In this document: positions 29,149 to 38,873 of the stretch, in pieces | Layout: each line of letters begins with the position of its first letter | Position numbering within the stretch: position 1 is the stretch's first letter | Assembly: GCF_019900845.1 (NCBI RefSeq) | Contig: NZ_CP074570.1 | Span: forward strand, 3,968,001 to 4,032,000 | DNA length: 64,000 nucleotides | Source of the DNA: Paraneptunicella aestuarii | GTDB taxonomy: Bacteria; Pseudomonadota; Gammaproteobacteria; Enterobacterales; Alteromonadaceae | Direction of reading: 5' to 3' | Notes under the pieces: generated by a model | Seen by the model: only the letters and a program-made list of their open reading frames with translations | Databases searched by the model: none | Told to the model about the DNA's origin: nothing | Made by a program: the position numbers and the translations under genes

Positions 29149-29740
29149 TTTGTTTCCTGTACTCGTATAAACGATGTCGATACTGACACCAGTCAAAAGA
29201 CACACCCGGATCGGTTTTGCGTCCAAACGCGATATCATTATGCCCAACAATTCGCCCAAGGGTGATCTCGGGATATTGATCCATAATCGCACTTGATAGC
29301 ACAACAAGCCGTTGGTACTGTTCTTCGGTGTAAGGTTTTATATCTGTGCCTTCCAGCTCAATACCAATACTAAAATCATTGCACCCTGCATTACCTTGAA
29401 ACTGCGATACACCAGCATGCCATGCACGCTGATTAAAATTCACAAATTGAATAATGTCTCCGGTTCGACGAATTAAACAATGAGCTGAAACACGTAAATG
29501 TGCAATTTCAGCAAAAAAAGGATGCGCATCCGGGTCTAGCTTTCCTGTAAACAAATCCTGAATATAGCCTCCACCAAACTGCCCGGGAGGTAACGAAATA
29601 TTGTGGATCACCAACACAGAAGGCTGTACATCTTTCGGTCTTTCATCACAGAATTCAGATGCAACAAATTTATCATTGCTCTTATCATCTCCATCACTAC
29701 CGCGACCGGTATTACACAGCAAGCCTTGTTTTATTAGCAC
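29135..29740 (-). CDS. ampD: 1,6-anhydro-N-acetylmuramyl-L-alanine amidase AmpD
   Basis: Cytoplasmic zinc amidase that removes the peptide from anhydro-muropeptides during cell-wall recycling. The 201-residue product aligns closely with E. coli AmpD. It shows the first zinc His in VLVIHNISLPPGQFGGG (His46), the core HPFFAEIAHLRVSAHCLIRR, the catalytic Glu in IGIELEGTD, and the second His and Asp in VGHNDIAFGRKTDPG (His167, Asp177). The start is a GTG at 29740; the nearby ATG is in another frame and stops at once. It is divergent from the retropepsin-like gene and nadC, as in E. coli. Confidence 0.95.
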   Translation of the reverse strand: MLIKQGLLCNTGRGSDGDDKSNDKFVASEFCDERPKDVQPSVLVIHNISLPPGQFGGGYIQDLFTGKLDPDAHPFFAEIAHLRVSAHCLIRRTGDIIQFVNFNQRAWHAGVSQFQGNAGCNDFSIGIELEGTDIKPYTEEQYQRLVVLSSAIMDQYPEITLGRIVGHNDIAFGRKTDPGVSFDWCQYRHRLYEYRKQNGLS

Positions 29741-29922
29741 ATGATCCCCAGAATTAAAGCTGATACTGGCAAGTGTATCCTAATTTTTTAGGCGACTACA
29801 TCCTACCAGATGCAACAATTTATGATGTTAGGAAGAGCAGGTAAGCTACAATGAACATAAAAGAAATGAATAAATGTTAAGCGACCTCCTAACCACAAGC
29901 CTAACCGCTTCGAGTACTAAAC

Positions 29923-30471
29923 ATGCAAAGTGAGCAAGATCCCAATTCTCAGCAACAAGCTGAAGTACAGCAAAAGTCCATGGGAAAATGGATGATGTTT
30001 TTTGCCTGGATAGCCGCATTAATTGTGCTCACAACCTGGTTTGACGATCTGCTATTGGAACGTATTAACCCCAATACTGAGCCAACAAGTTACAGCTCTC
30101 AATATGGTGGTATTGAAGTCCGGCTCAAACGCAATGCGATGGGGCACTATGTCACAAGCGGCAAGATTAACGGGCAGCCTGTCACGTTCTTGCTCGACAC
30201 TGGCGCAACCGATGTCTCCATTCCAGCTCATTTGGCAACGCAACTTGGCCTATCGGAAGGCGCTCGACTCAGAACCCGCACAGCCAATGGCACGATAACA
30301 GTCAGAGAAACACACATCGATAGTATTAATATCGGTGATATCCAATTAAGAAATATTGAAGGCAATTTGAATCCCGGATTGCACGGCGATGAAATTCTGT
30401 TAGGCATGAGTGCGTTGAAAAAGTTAGAATTCCAGCAAAAAGATGGCTGGCTAATATTGCGCGACTATTAG
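29923..30471 (+). CDS. Membrane-anchored retropepsin-like aspartic protease
   Basis: A 182-residue protein with one N-terminal membrane helix (about residues 22-40) and a single retropepsin-fold domain facing the periplasm. The active-site motif is FLLDTGATDVSIP (Asp92), and the second family motif is EILLGMSALKKLEF. This matches the bacterial clan AA family (TIGR02281 type). As a single-lobed enzyme it should work as a dimer. The substrate is unknown. It lies 72 bp ahead of nadC, in the same direction, and divergent from ampD. Confidence 0.85.
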   Translation: MQSEQDPNSQQQAEVQQKSMGKWMMFFAWIAALIVLTTWFDDLLLERINPNTEPTSYSSQYGGIEVRLKRNAMGHYVTSGKINGQPVTFLLDTGATDVSIPAHLATQLGLSEGARLRTRTANGTITVRETHIDSINIGDIQLRNIEGNLNPGLHGDEILLGMSALKKLEFQQKDGWLILRDY

Positions 30472-30486
30472 TTCAATAGTTGTTGA

Positions 30487-31413
<927 letters not shown>

Positions 31414-31440
31414 CACCAGAAAGGTTTCTCTATGAATACC

Positions 31441-31480
31441 AATTAACACGTTATTTTTTCTGATAAATAACGTGTTAATT
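31441..31480. repeat. Perfect 16-bp inverted repeat downstream of nadC
   Basis: AATTAACACGTTATTT (31441-31456) pairs perfectly with 31465-31480 across an 8-nt loop. It is AT-rich and lacks a following T-tract, so it is not a standard terminator, though it could stop or stabilise the nadC transcript. Confidence 0.7.
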
Positions 31481-31511
31481 CTGCACCGATTTACCTATAA
31501 ATGTTCTAAAG

Positions 31512-31527
31512 TGTGAAGTGCTTCACA
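31512..31527. promoter_or_regulatory. CRP/Vfr-type binding site upstream of pilA
   Basis: TGTGAAGTGCTTCACA matches the CRP consensus TGTGA-N6-TCACA perfectly, and the symmetry extends one base on each side. It is centred about 110 bp upstream of a predicted pilA transcription start near 31635. Confidence 0.7.
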
Positions 31528-31600
31528 CAGAATCAAGTCATCCGCTATTTGATTATCATCACACATGCCGATAATTAAACTTGAGTATGCATTCAAATAC

Positions 31601-31628
31601 TTGTCGAGAAGCAATTGCCTTCTATACT
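31601..31628 (+). promoter_or_regulatory. Putative sigma-70 promoter of pilA
   Basis: TTGTCG (31601-31606) and TATACT (31623-31628) are spaced 16 bp apart. This is about 110 bp ahead of the pilin ATG. No good sigma-54 (-24/-12) pattern was found, although many pilA genes use one. Confidence 0.4.
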
Positions 31629-31737
31629 AAATTTGAAAGCGCGGAATTGTCGAACTACGGTCATTTGACACTTCGCCCTACTCGTAACTGTGTGAGCAAT
31701 GTATTACTGCACGGATTGTGCAATTGGAGATGAACTA

Positions 31738-32145
31738 ATGAAGCAACAAAACAATCAGGGTTTCACCCTTATCGAATTAATGATTGTAGTGGCAATTATC
31801 GGTATTTTGGCAGCTATCGCCCTTCCAGCCTATCAAGGTTACACCCAAAGAGCCGGGTTCTCAGAAGTGGTAAATGCCACAGCAAGTGCCAAAACCCAGG
31901 TGGAAACCTGTGTACAGGTTACTGGAAGCGCTACAGCGTGTGACGCTGGCGCCAATGGTATCCCGGCAACTATAGCAGCGGCTGCTGATATCCCTGGTGT
32001 AGACACTGTGGACGGCGTTATCACTGCAACGTCACCTACTGGTGAATTCGGCGGTGCGACATACATCCTTACTCCAACCATTGCGGGCGGAAGAGTAACA
32101 AAATGGGATGTAACTGGTACCTGCCAAGCCGCTCAGCTTTGCTAG
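31738..32145 (+). CDS. pilA: Type IV pilin (major pilin-like)
   Basis: Structural subunit of type IV pili. I use the ATG at 31738, with GGAG 8 nt upstream, giving a 135-residue prepilin. A short leader MKQQNNQG precedes the PilD cleavage and methylation site [20 protein letters not shown], with Glu5 of the mature protein present. A variable globular domain follows. Four cysteines form two likely pairs, one at the C-terminus (TCQAAQLC), the usual D-loop. It is followed by a terminator and then pilC. PilB, which normally lies between them, is absent. Confidence 0.93.
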   Translation: MKQQNNQGFTLIELMIVVAIIGILAAIALPAYQGYTQRAGFSEVVNATASAKTQVETCVQVTGSATACDAGANGIPATIAAAADIPGVDTVDGVITATSPTGEFGGATYILTPTIAGGRVTKWDVTGTCQAAQLC

Positions 32146-32167
32146 TAACATAACGTTCCTCCGAAAG

Positions 32168-32199
32168 AGCCTGGTCTGGACCACCAGGCTTTTTCTTTT
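32168..32199 (+). terminator. Terminator or attenuator between pilA and pilC
   Basis: AGCCTGGT and ACCAGGCT form a perfect 8-bp stem with a 7-nt loop, followed by TTTTCTTTT. It would make pilin mRNA much more abundant than pilC mRNA. Confidence 0.85.
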
Positions 32200-32229
32200 C
32201 AACTCAATTTATTCTCAAGAAGAGAAGGC

Positions 32230-33447
32230 ATGGCACAATCAGAGAAACCTCTTGATATATACGTTTGGGCAGGGAAAAACCGAGATGGCCAAGCGGTAAA
32301 AGGTGAGTTAACCGGCGCCTCTGTCGGCGACGTGAAGAACCTGCTACGCCGCAAAGGGATCTCAGCAACCAAAGTCAAGAAACAATCTAAACCTCTGTTT
32401 GGCGCAGGCCAAAAAATTGAAGTCGTCGATATATGTCTGGTATCACGACAAATCGCTACCATGCTGTCAGCAGGTGTCACCCTTATCCAAACTATCGATA
32501 TGATAGGTCAGGGTCACGCAAAGCAACCCATGAGAAAGCTTCTCGCCGACATTGGCAATGAAGTCAAATCAGGTAATCCTTTATCCTCAGCTCTTAGAAA
32601 ACATCCCGATCATTTTGATGATCTTTATTGCGATCTGGTACAAACAGGTGAGCAGTCGGGAGCTTTGGAAACCATATACGACAGAATTGCGACCTATAAG
32701 GAAAAAGCCGAAGCGCTTAAATCGAAAATCAAAAAAGCCATGTTTTACCCTATCGCGGTATTAGTGGTGGCCTTTATCGTAACCACCATATTATTGATTT
32801 TCGTTGTTCCCCAATTTGAGGACATCTTCAAAGGGTTTGGCGCAGAACTCCCCGCCTTTACACAAATGGTATTGAACATATCGCGATTTGTTCAAGATTA
32901 TGGAGTTTTTATCGCTATTGGAATGGTTGCCTTTTTCACACTTTTTCAGCGCACCTATAAAAAATCACAAAAACTACGTGATTCACTTGATGCCAAAATA
33001 CTTAAAGCGCCAGTTGTGGGTGAAATACTACAAAAAGCTTCTATTGCACGTTTCACCAGAACATTATCAACCACATTCGCCGCTGGCGTACCGCTCATTG
33101 AAGCGTTGGAATCAGCCGCAGGCGCATCCGGTAACGCCGTCTATCGTGATGCCATTTTGTTTATTCGTAACGAAGTGGCTGGCGGTCTTCCCATGAACGC
33201 GGCTATGCGAGCAACAAACGTATTTCCAGATATGGTTACTCAAATGGTTGCCATTGGCGAAGAGTCCGGCTCAGTGGATTCCATGCTTGATAAAGTCGCC
33301 AGTATCTACGAACGGGAAGTTGACGATATGGTTGATGGCCTGACTTCGTTACTTGAACCCATGATAATGGCGGTCTTGGGAGTTGTTATCGGCGGCTTGA
33401 TCATCGCCATGTATTTACCTATTTTCCAAATGGGAATGGTGGTATAA
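32230..33447 (+). CDS. pilC: Type IV pilus inner membrane platform protein PilC
   Basis: Polytopic platform protein of the pilus assembly machine, working with the PilB and PilT ATPases. The 405-residue product has two copies of the GspF domain. The first starts near residue 70 (VSRQIATMLSAGVTLIQTID; DLVQTGEQSGALETIYDRIA) and the second near 270 (ARFTRTLSTTFAAGVPLIEAL; MVAIGEESGSVDSMLDKVA). Membrane helices occur at about 170-200, 225-245 and 375-400. It lies 84 bp after pilA, behind a terminator, and 166 bp before pilD. Confidence 0.95.
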   Translation: MAQSEKPLDIYVWAGKNRDGQAVKGELTGASVGDVKNLLRRKGISATKVKKQSKPLFGAGQKIEVVDICLVSRQIATMLSAGVTLIQTIDMIGQGHAKQPMRKLLADIGNEVKSGNPLSSALRKHPDHFDDLYCDLVQTGEQSGALETIYDRIATYKEKAEALKSKIKKAMFYPIAVLVVAFIVTTILLIFVVPQFEDIFKGFGAELPAFTQMVLNISRFVQDYGVFIAIGMVAFFTLFQRTYKKSQKLRDSLDAKILKAPVVGEILQKASIARFTRTLSTTFAAGVPLIEALESAAGASGNAVYRDAILFIRNEVAGGLPMNAAMRATNVFPDMVTQMVAIGEESGSVDSMLDKVASIYEREVDDMVDGLTSLLEPMIMAVLGVVIGGLIIAMYLPIFQMGMVV

Positions 33448-33613
33448 CCCCACACTTTCTGGCAAAGTCCTCCTATATCGCCCTTGCCAACACATTAAAT
33501 CGTACTGATAAAGTGCGAATAGCCAAATTATCAGGGCTGTTCTCAGAATAAAAACAAGCAAGCTGCGATAGAATAAGAAGCAAAAAGATAAAAAGAAAAA
33601 CGAGCATCACAAT

Positions 33614-34501
33614 ATGTTGGAAATATTTGAAATAATGCCTCAACACCCAACGTTCTTCACCGGGGTTGTATTCGTTTTGGGGCTGCTAATCGGTAGCTTC
33701 TTGAATGTTGTTATACATCGACTTCCCATCATGATGGAAAAAAGCTGGAAGCTGGAGTTTCAAAGCTATTTCAACCCTGAAACACCTGTCATCCAAAGTA
33801 CAGAAGACGAAAAGCCTTATAATTTGATTGTTCCGGCTTCGACTTGCCCCAAATGTGGTCACAAAATCAGAGCCTGGGAAAATATTCCCCTCGTTAGCTG
33901 GCTAATTCAACGAGGCCGCTGCACCAATTGTGAAAATCCCATATCTGTTCGCTATCCTCTTGTTGAATTACTAACAGGCATTTTCTCCTGCATGATTGCA
34001 CTCAAATTCGGTTATTCCTGGGAATGTTTAGCAGGGCTATTTTTCACCTGGACGCTGATCGCACTGACCTTCATTGATGCAGACACCATGCTGCTACCCG
34101 ACCAACTCACTTTGCCTTTAATGTGGCTTGGACTTGTACTCAGCCCTCTAGCCTTATTTATATCTGCTGACAATGCCATTATCGGTGCGGCAATCGGTTA
34201 TTTAAGCTTGTGGAGCTTATACTGGGCTTTCAAATTGCTGACTGGCAAAGAAGGTATGGGTTATGGTGATTTTAAACTACTTGCCGCATTAGGTGCCTGG
34301 GTAGGCTGGTCAAAGCTTGCCATTATCATCGTACTTTCTTCCTTTGTAGGTGCGGTTGCTGGCATCGCAATTCTCGGGCTTAAAGGTAAAGACAAAAATA
34401 ACCCCATCCCCTTTGGCCCTTATCTGGCTATCGCCGGATGGTTAACATTCATGTATGGTGACTGGATTGCACAACAATACTGGAGCTACATACTGGGATG
34501 A
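33614..34501 (+). CDS. pilD: Prepilin peptidase and N-methyltransferase PilD
   Basis: Inner membrane aspartic protease that cleaves prepilin leaders at Gly-Phe and methylates the new N-terminus. The 295-residue protein has the N-terminal FLNVVIHRLPIMME motif. A cytoplasmic zinc domain with two CxxC pairs (CPKCGHKI and CTNC) follows. The two catalytic Asp regions are FIDADTMLLPDQLTLP and GMGYGDFKLLAALGAW. Several hydrophobic helices fill the C-terminal part. It overlaps coaE by 4 bp (ATGA). Confidence 0.96.
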   Translation: MLEIFEIMPQHPTFFTGVVFVLGLLIGSFLNVVIHRLPIMMEKSWKLEFQSYFNPETPVIQSTEDEKPYNLIVPASTCPKCGHKIRAWENIPLVSWLIQRGRCTNCENPISVRYPLVELLTGIFSCMIALKFGYSWECLAGLFFTWTLIALTFIDADTMLLPDQLTLPLMWLGLVLSPLALFISADNAIIGAAIGYLSLWSLYWAFKLLTGKEGMGYGDFKLLAALGAWVGWSKLAIIIVLSSFVGAVAGIAILGLKGKDKNNPIPFGPYLAIAGWLTFMYGDWIAQQYWSYILG

Positions 34502-35133
34502 GCGAATTCATTGTCGGCTTAACAGGTGGTATAGGCAGTGGCAAAAGCACGGTAGCCAAATTATTCAATGAGCTGGGTATAGACATTATTAATGCCGATG
34601 TCATTGCTCGTGAAGTTGTCGCCAAGGGCACACCGGCATTACAGCAAATCGCCGAGAAATTTGGTTCAACAATTCTGACATCAGAACAAGAACTGGATCG
34701 CAGAGCACTGAGAAATATCGTATTTACCGATGAAAGCGCAAAAAGCTGGCTCAATAATTTGCTACATCCGCTGATACGTGAAGGCATGATACAGCAAACT
34801 CAAGCGGCAAAATCCCAATACTGTATTCTGGAAATTCCACTATTAGTTGAAAATGGCTTACAAGCGCTAGTGAATAGAGTCCTTGTAGTCGATTGCCCGG
34901 AAAGCAAACAGGTGCAACGCACCCAGGAACGCGATCAGGCAGAAGAAGCCCAAATTAAAAGCATTATGCAATCACAATGTAACCGTGAGACTCGCCTGCA
35001 ACATGCCGATGATGTAATAGACAATAGTGGCGATATTGAGCACTTAAAACAGCAAGTTGAACGTTTGCATGAACAGTATTTATTGCAAACTGTACACACT
35101 GAGTCACAATTAAGTCATAATTCAGTCAATTAG
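34498..35133 (+). CDS. coaE: Dephospho-CoA kinase
   Basis: Last step of coenzyme A synthesis, phosphorylating the ribose 3'-OH of dephospho-CoA. The 211-residue protein has the P-loop GLTGGIGSGKSTVAKLF, the substrate region INADVIAREVV, the lid-type HPLIREGM, and RTQERDQAEEAQIKSIMQSQ. The start overlaps the pilD stop by four bases, so translation is coupled, as often seen for pilD-coaE pairs. The tail after residue 195 is Ser/His/Gln-rich and poorly conserved. Confidence 0.95.
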   Translation: MSEFIVGLTGGIGSGKSTVAKLFNELGIDIINADVIAREVVAKGTPALQQIAEKFGSTILTSEQELDRRALRNIVFTDESAKSWLNNLLHPLIREGMIQQTQAAKSQYCILEIPLLVENGLQALVNRVLVVDCPESKQVQRTQERDQAEEAQIKSIMQSQCNRETRLQHADDVIDNSGDIEHLKQQVERLHEQYLLQTVHTESQLSHNSVN

Positions 35134-35305
35134 ACAGATATTGCAGACAATTTATAGTTACCTTTATCGCTTTATTAAAATGACTATAACAACTCGAAAA
35201 AGGATGAGTGTTGCAATAAAGTTAGGGACAGGAAAAGATTCTGGTGAGTGAGCATTACGGGCTTTACATTCACACTTTGGCCAAGCAGTTTAATAAGAGA
35301 AAGTG

Positions 35306-36058
35306 ATGACCAGTACGGTATACGAATTTCCACTAAATGAAAAAGTGCGCACCTATTTGCGCCTGGAGCAGCTATTCAAGCAATTGGATTATGCTCAGAA
35401 TTGTTCGGAAGACTGGCAATTCATTAGTTTCTTCGACTGCTTTTTCACGCTATTGGACTTGCTGGAACGACTGGATATTCGCACCGATATTTTAAAAGAT
35501 ATCGAAGCGCACAATAAGAATCTCGAGCATTGGTCAAAGCACCCCAAAATTGATCAGGAAGCGCTAAATCAAGCGCTGGAAAAAATTGTCGAACTCAAAA
35601 GCAAACTGAAAAACAGCAACAAAGTTGGCGTGGGCTTAAAAGACGATCGCTTTTTGTGTGCTATTCGCCAACGCTTTTCCATTCCTGGTGCAACCTGTAG
35701 CTTTGACCTTCCGAATTTGCACTTCTGGTTAAAACAACCGGGAGAAAAAATTAAAAGCGACATTACCCGATGGATAAACGAATTCTCGTTGATTCACCAA
35801 GCCATTGATATCACTCTGTCATTCTTGAGAGAAAGGGGACGATTTGAAAATGTTATCGCCAAAAACGGTTTCTACCAAGGCATAGCAGACGACAAAAACG
35901 ACCTTATTCGCATTCATTGTGCCTGTGATCAAAACTACTACCCAACCCTTAGCGGCAATAAGTATCGTTATGCTATCCGCTTTATGTTTTTTGAACAGGA
36001 AGAAGCTGGCAAAGTCGCTATCGACAAAGATACTGAATTTAAGCTGGCCTGTTGTTAG
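35306..36058 (+). CDS. zapD: Cell division protein ZapD
   Basis: Cytoplasmic FtsZ-binding protein that bundles FtsZ filaments. The 250-residue product begins with the family pattern YEFPLNEKVRTYLRLEQLF. Further conserved stretches are ISFFDCFFTLLDLLERLD, LKDDRFLCAIRQRFSIPGA and SFDLPNLHFWL. The ATG at 35306 follows AAGAGAAAG; a GTG one codon earlier is possible. It lies between coaE and yacG, as in many gammaproteobacteria. Confidence 0.94.
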   Translation: MTSTVYEFPLNEKVRTYLRLEQLFKQLDYAQNCSEDWQFISFFDCFFTLLDLLERLDIRTDILKDIEAHNKNLEHWSKHPKIDQEALNQALEKIVELKSKLKNSNKVGVGLKDDRFLCAIRQRFSIPGATCSFDLPNLHFWLKQPGEKIKSDITRWINEFSLIHQAIDITLSFLRERGRFENVIAKNGFYQGIADDKNDLIRIHCACDQNYYPTLSGNKYRYAIRFMFFEQEEAGKVAIDKDTEFKLACC

Positions 36059-36076
36059 TCACTCATTGTTAGAATC

Positions 36077-36301
36077 ATGAAAGTAAACTGTCCTCAATGC
36101 CAGAAACAAATAGAGTGGGATAGCAATAACCCACACCGTCCCTTTTGTAGCAAACGCTGTCAACTTATCGATCTGGGAGAATGGGCTGCCGAAACCCACG
36201 CCATTCCAGTCAAGGATCCCCAAAATGACATATTCATCGACCCGGAAAACATCGAAGAAATGTTAAGCCAAATGCCGGATGGATTTTTTAACGAAGATTA
36301 A
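36077..36301 (+). CDS. yacG: DNA gyrase inhibitor YacG, zinc-binding
   Basis: A 74-residue zinc protein; in E. coli it binds GyrB and inhibits gyrase. The four zinc cysteines are in CPQCQK and [15 protein letters not shown], the typical CxxC-CxxxC pattern. The acidic C-terminal tail is also usual. It lies 18 bp after zapD in the same operon. Confidence 0.93.
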   Translation: MKVNCPQCQKQIEWDSNNPHRPFCSKRCQLIDLGEWAAETHAIPVKDPQNDIFIDPENIEEMLSQMPDGFFNED

Positions 36302-36450
36302 AGTTACGAGCATTTATCAGGCTCTTATAGAAATCTCACCTTAGTCAAAAAAACACAATCGCTTGATAGCCGTATAAGCCTGGAATAAAATCGGCCTTTG
36401 ATTTTTATGGCAATTACCGTTTATTAAATAATCGTTATAGGGACATTTTC

Positions 36451-38811
36451 ATGTGCTTGGTAAAAACATCCACTATTCGCTTCAGCCTATTCATTTTTCT
36501 AACCATTTCATTATCTGCATGTGGCGGAGGTAGTTCCAATTCACTATCTCAGCCACCATCATCCCAACAACCGCCTTCTCAGCCCCCTGCTGACACAACC
36601 GCACCAGTCATTACCTTAACCGGTGAAAGCACTGTCAGGGTCGTTGTTGGACGAGAATATATCGAACTCGGAGCCACAGCGCTGGATGAAACTGATGGTA
36701 CAGTGCAAGTTACTATTTCGGGAACGGTAGATATCAATACAGAAGACAGCTATATCATTACCTATACGGCAAGTGACAGTGCTGGTAACACCAGCTCCGT
36801 TGAACGTACTGTTAATGTTGAACCTCAAAGGCCATTTATCACCACATGGAAAACAGATAACGGCGGCGTATCTGAGTATAACCAGATAAAAATAGATACT
36901 CAGGGCGATGGATACGATTACTCTGTTGATTGGGGAGATGGAATTGTTGATCACAACGTAACCGGTGATATTACTCATACCTATGCAACTCCCGGCACCT
37001 ATACGGTAAAAATAACCGGAGAATTTCCACGAATTTATTTTGGCGATGTATATCTGGACAGTCCTGGAAGTAATGGTTCATCCCTCGTCTATGAAAGTGA
37101 CAATGACAAGCTACGCTCTATAGAACAGTGGGGGGAAATACGCTGGCATTCAATGTCTTATGCATTTAGACGCTGTTGGTTTCTTAATATAAATGCTCCC
37201 GACGCACCAGATTTAGAACTCACAACAGATATGAGTTACATGTTTTTAGAATGCTATATCGGGCAGCCGGATCTAAACCATTGGGATGTTTCCAGCATCA
37301 CTAATATGAGGGGGTTATTTGCTGAGGGCGGATTTAATGGAAATATATCAAATTGGGACGTATCCAATGTTACTGATATGAGTTCCATGTTTTTAGAAAA
37401 TACCTTTAACCAGGATATTAGTAATTGGGATGTCTCCAACGTCACCAACATGAAGAAGATGTTTTCTGGTTCCTACAGCGTGAATTTCGACGGCTACCTG
37501 GAGGATAACCCCAATATTTTTAATCAAGATATTAGCAATTGGGATGTTTCCAATGTAACTAATATGGGAGGTATGTTTTCTTATTCCAAAGCATTCAATC
37601 AAGATATTAGTAGCTGGGATGTTTCTAATGTAACCAACATGGCTGGAATGTTCTTCAGCGCTAGTTCTTTTAATCAAGATATTAGTAATTGGGATGTTTC
37701 CAATGTAAATGATATGGGAGGAATGTTCGGTAGTCTTTATAGAAAATTCTCAAGCGACTTCGGCGAATTCACTATAGACGAACCATCAGCCTTTAATCAG
37801 GATATTAGTAACTGGGATGTCTCCAATGTCACCAATATGGGTCGTATGTTTTATGCTTCCAGAGTATTCAATCAAGATATTGGTAACTGGGATGTTTCTA
37901 ATGTGACTTACATGGGGGAAATGTTCTCGGGCGCCACCTCTTTTAATCAAGACATTAGTAATTGGAATGTCTCCAATGTCACCAATATGAAAGAGATGTT
38001 CGCGGGTCTTTATCTAGTTCACGAATATTTTGGCATCACCGAATACATATTTGAAGAACCATCTGTCTTTAATCAGGATATTAGTATCTGGGATGTTTCT
38101 AATGTGACTAATATGCGAGCAATGTTCTCGGGAGCCACTTCTTTTAACCAAAATATTAGTAATTGGAATGTATCAAGTGTCACCAATATGGAGGAGATGT
38201 TTTCAGGCGCCACCTCTTTTAATCAGGATCTTGGCAACTGGAACGTTTCCAATGTGACTAATATGGGCAGAATGTTCGCTGGTCTTTACATAACTTCGGA
38301 AGATTCGCACTACTTCATATACACCTTGGACTCACCATCCATCTTTAACCAAGATATCAGTAATTGGGATGTTTCCAATGTGAGCAATATGGAAGGGATG
38401 TTCTCAGGGGCAACTTCTTTCAACCAAGACATCGGTAACTGGAATGTCGGTAATGTCAACATTATGAATTCCATGTTTAAGGATACCTCAGCTTTTAATC
38501 AAGACCTTGGCAACTGGGATGTTTCGAAAGTTGTATATATGAATGAAATGTTTTTTGATGCCACAGCCTTTAATCAAGATATTAGCTCCTGGCAGATCTC
38601 GAGTGTACGTTACATGAGCAGTATGTTTAATTTCTTGTCCACAGAGCATTATGATTCATTACTGCTTAAATGGAGTACTCAGACTCTACAACGATACGTG
38701 CATTTCGGTGTTGGAGACACCAAATACTCACCATCGTCAAGCAATGCACGAGACTTGCTTATTAACCAATTTAATTGGGTAATCACTGATGGCGGTATGG
38801 TTAGTCATTGA
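36451..38811 (+). CDS. BspA/DUF285-repeat surface lipoprotein A
   Basis: A predicted surface lipoprotein of 786 residues. The lipobox LSAC gives Cys24. A Ser/Gln/Pro linker (25-50) follows, then an Ig-like domain of the DUF5011 type (52-123; [10 protein letters not shown]...VNVEP) and a PKD-like segment (127-190; DWGDGI...[11 protein letters not shown]). Sixteen units of about 25 residues then follow (consensus [20 protein letters not shown]), which is the PF03382/DUF285 pattern of BspA-like adhesins. Units 3, 6, 9 and 12 carry inserts of 13-17 residues. A conserved tail of about 50 residues closes the protein. AGGGA lies 7 nt before the ATG. The role may be adhesion or ligand binding; this is inference. 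Confidence 0.85.
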   Translation: MCLVKTSTIRFSLFIFLTISLSACGGGSSNSLSQPPSSQQPPSQPPADTTAPVITLTGESTVRVVVGREYIELGATALDETDGTVQVTISGTVDINTEDSYIITYTASDSAGNTSSVERTVNVEPQRPFITTWKTDNGGVSEYNQIKIDTQGDGYDYSVDWGDGIVDHNVTGDITHTYATPGTYTVKITGEFPRIYFGDVYLDSPGSNGSSLVYESDNDKLRSIEQWGEIRWHSMSYAFRRCWFLNINAPDAPDLELTTDMSYMFLECYIGQPDLNHWDVSSITNMRGLFAEGGFNGNISNWDVSNVTDMSSMFLENTFNQDISNWDVSNVTNMKKMFSGSYSVNFDGYLEDNPNIFNQDISNWDVSNVTNMGGMFSYSKAFNQDISSWDVSNVTNMAGMFFSASSFNQDISNWDVSNVNDMGGMFGSLYRKFSSDFGEFTIDEPSAFNQDISNWDVSNVTNMGRMFYASRVFNQDIGNWDVSNVTYMGEMFSGATSFNQDISNWNVSNVTNMKEMFAGLYLVHEYFGITEYIFEEPSVFNQDISIWDVSNVTNMRAMFSGATSFNQNISNWNVSSVTNMEEMFSGATSFNQDLGNWNVSNVTNMGRMFAGLYITSEDSHYFIYTLDSPSIFNQDISNWDVSNVSNMEGMFSGATSFNQDIGNWNVGNVNIMNSMFKDTSAFNQDLGNWDVSKVVYMNEMFFDATAFNQDISSWQISSVRYMSSMFNFLSTEHYDSLLLKWSTQTLQRYVHFGVGDTKYSPSSSNARDLLINQFNWVITDGGMVSH
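36511..36855 (+). repeat. 345-bp segment identical to 38931-39275
   Basis: Base-by-base reading shows no difference over the lipobox, linker and Ig-like coding region of the two DUF285 genes. Identity begins and ends sharply. Confidence 0.95.
38648..38800 (+). repeat. 153-bp segment identical to 40984-41136
   Basis: The last part of both DUF285 genes is identical up to the final few codons. The copy offset is 2336 bp here but 2420 bp for the 5' segment, so the middles differ by 84 bp (28 codons). Confidence 0.95.
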
Positions 38812-38873
38812 TCTTTGGTTGCAAAACAAAAGCCGAATTGTATTGCTTCTGAATGACTTATAAGGAAACTTCT

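Noticed and set aside
31601..31620. Sigma-54 promoter for pilA
   Set aside because: The GG and GC elements are not at the required spacing; the sigma-70 reading is better, though weak.
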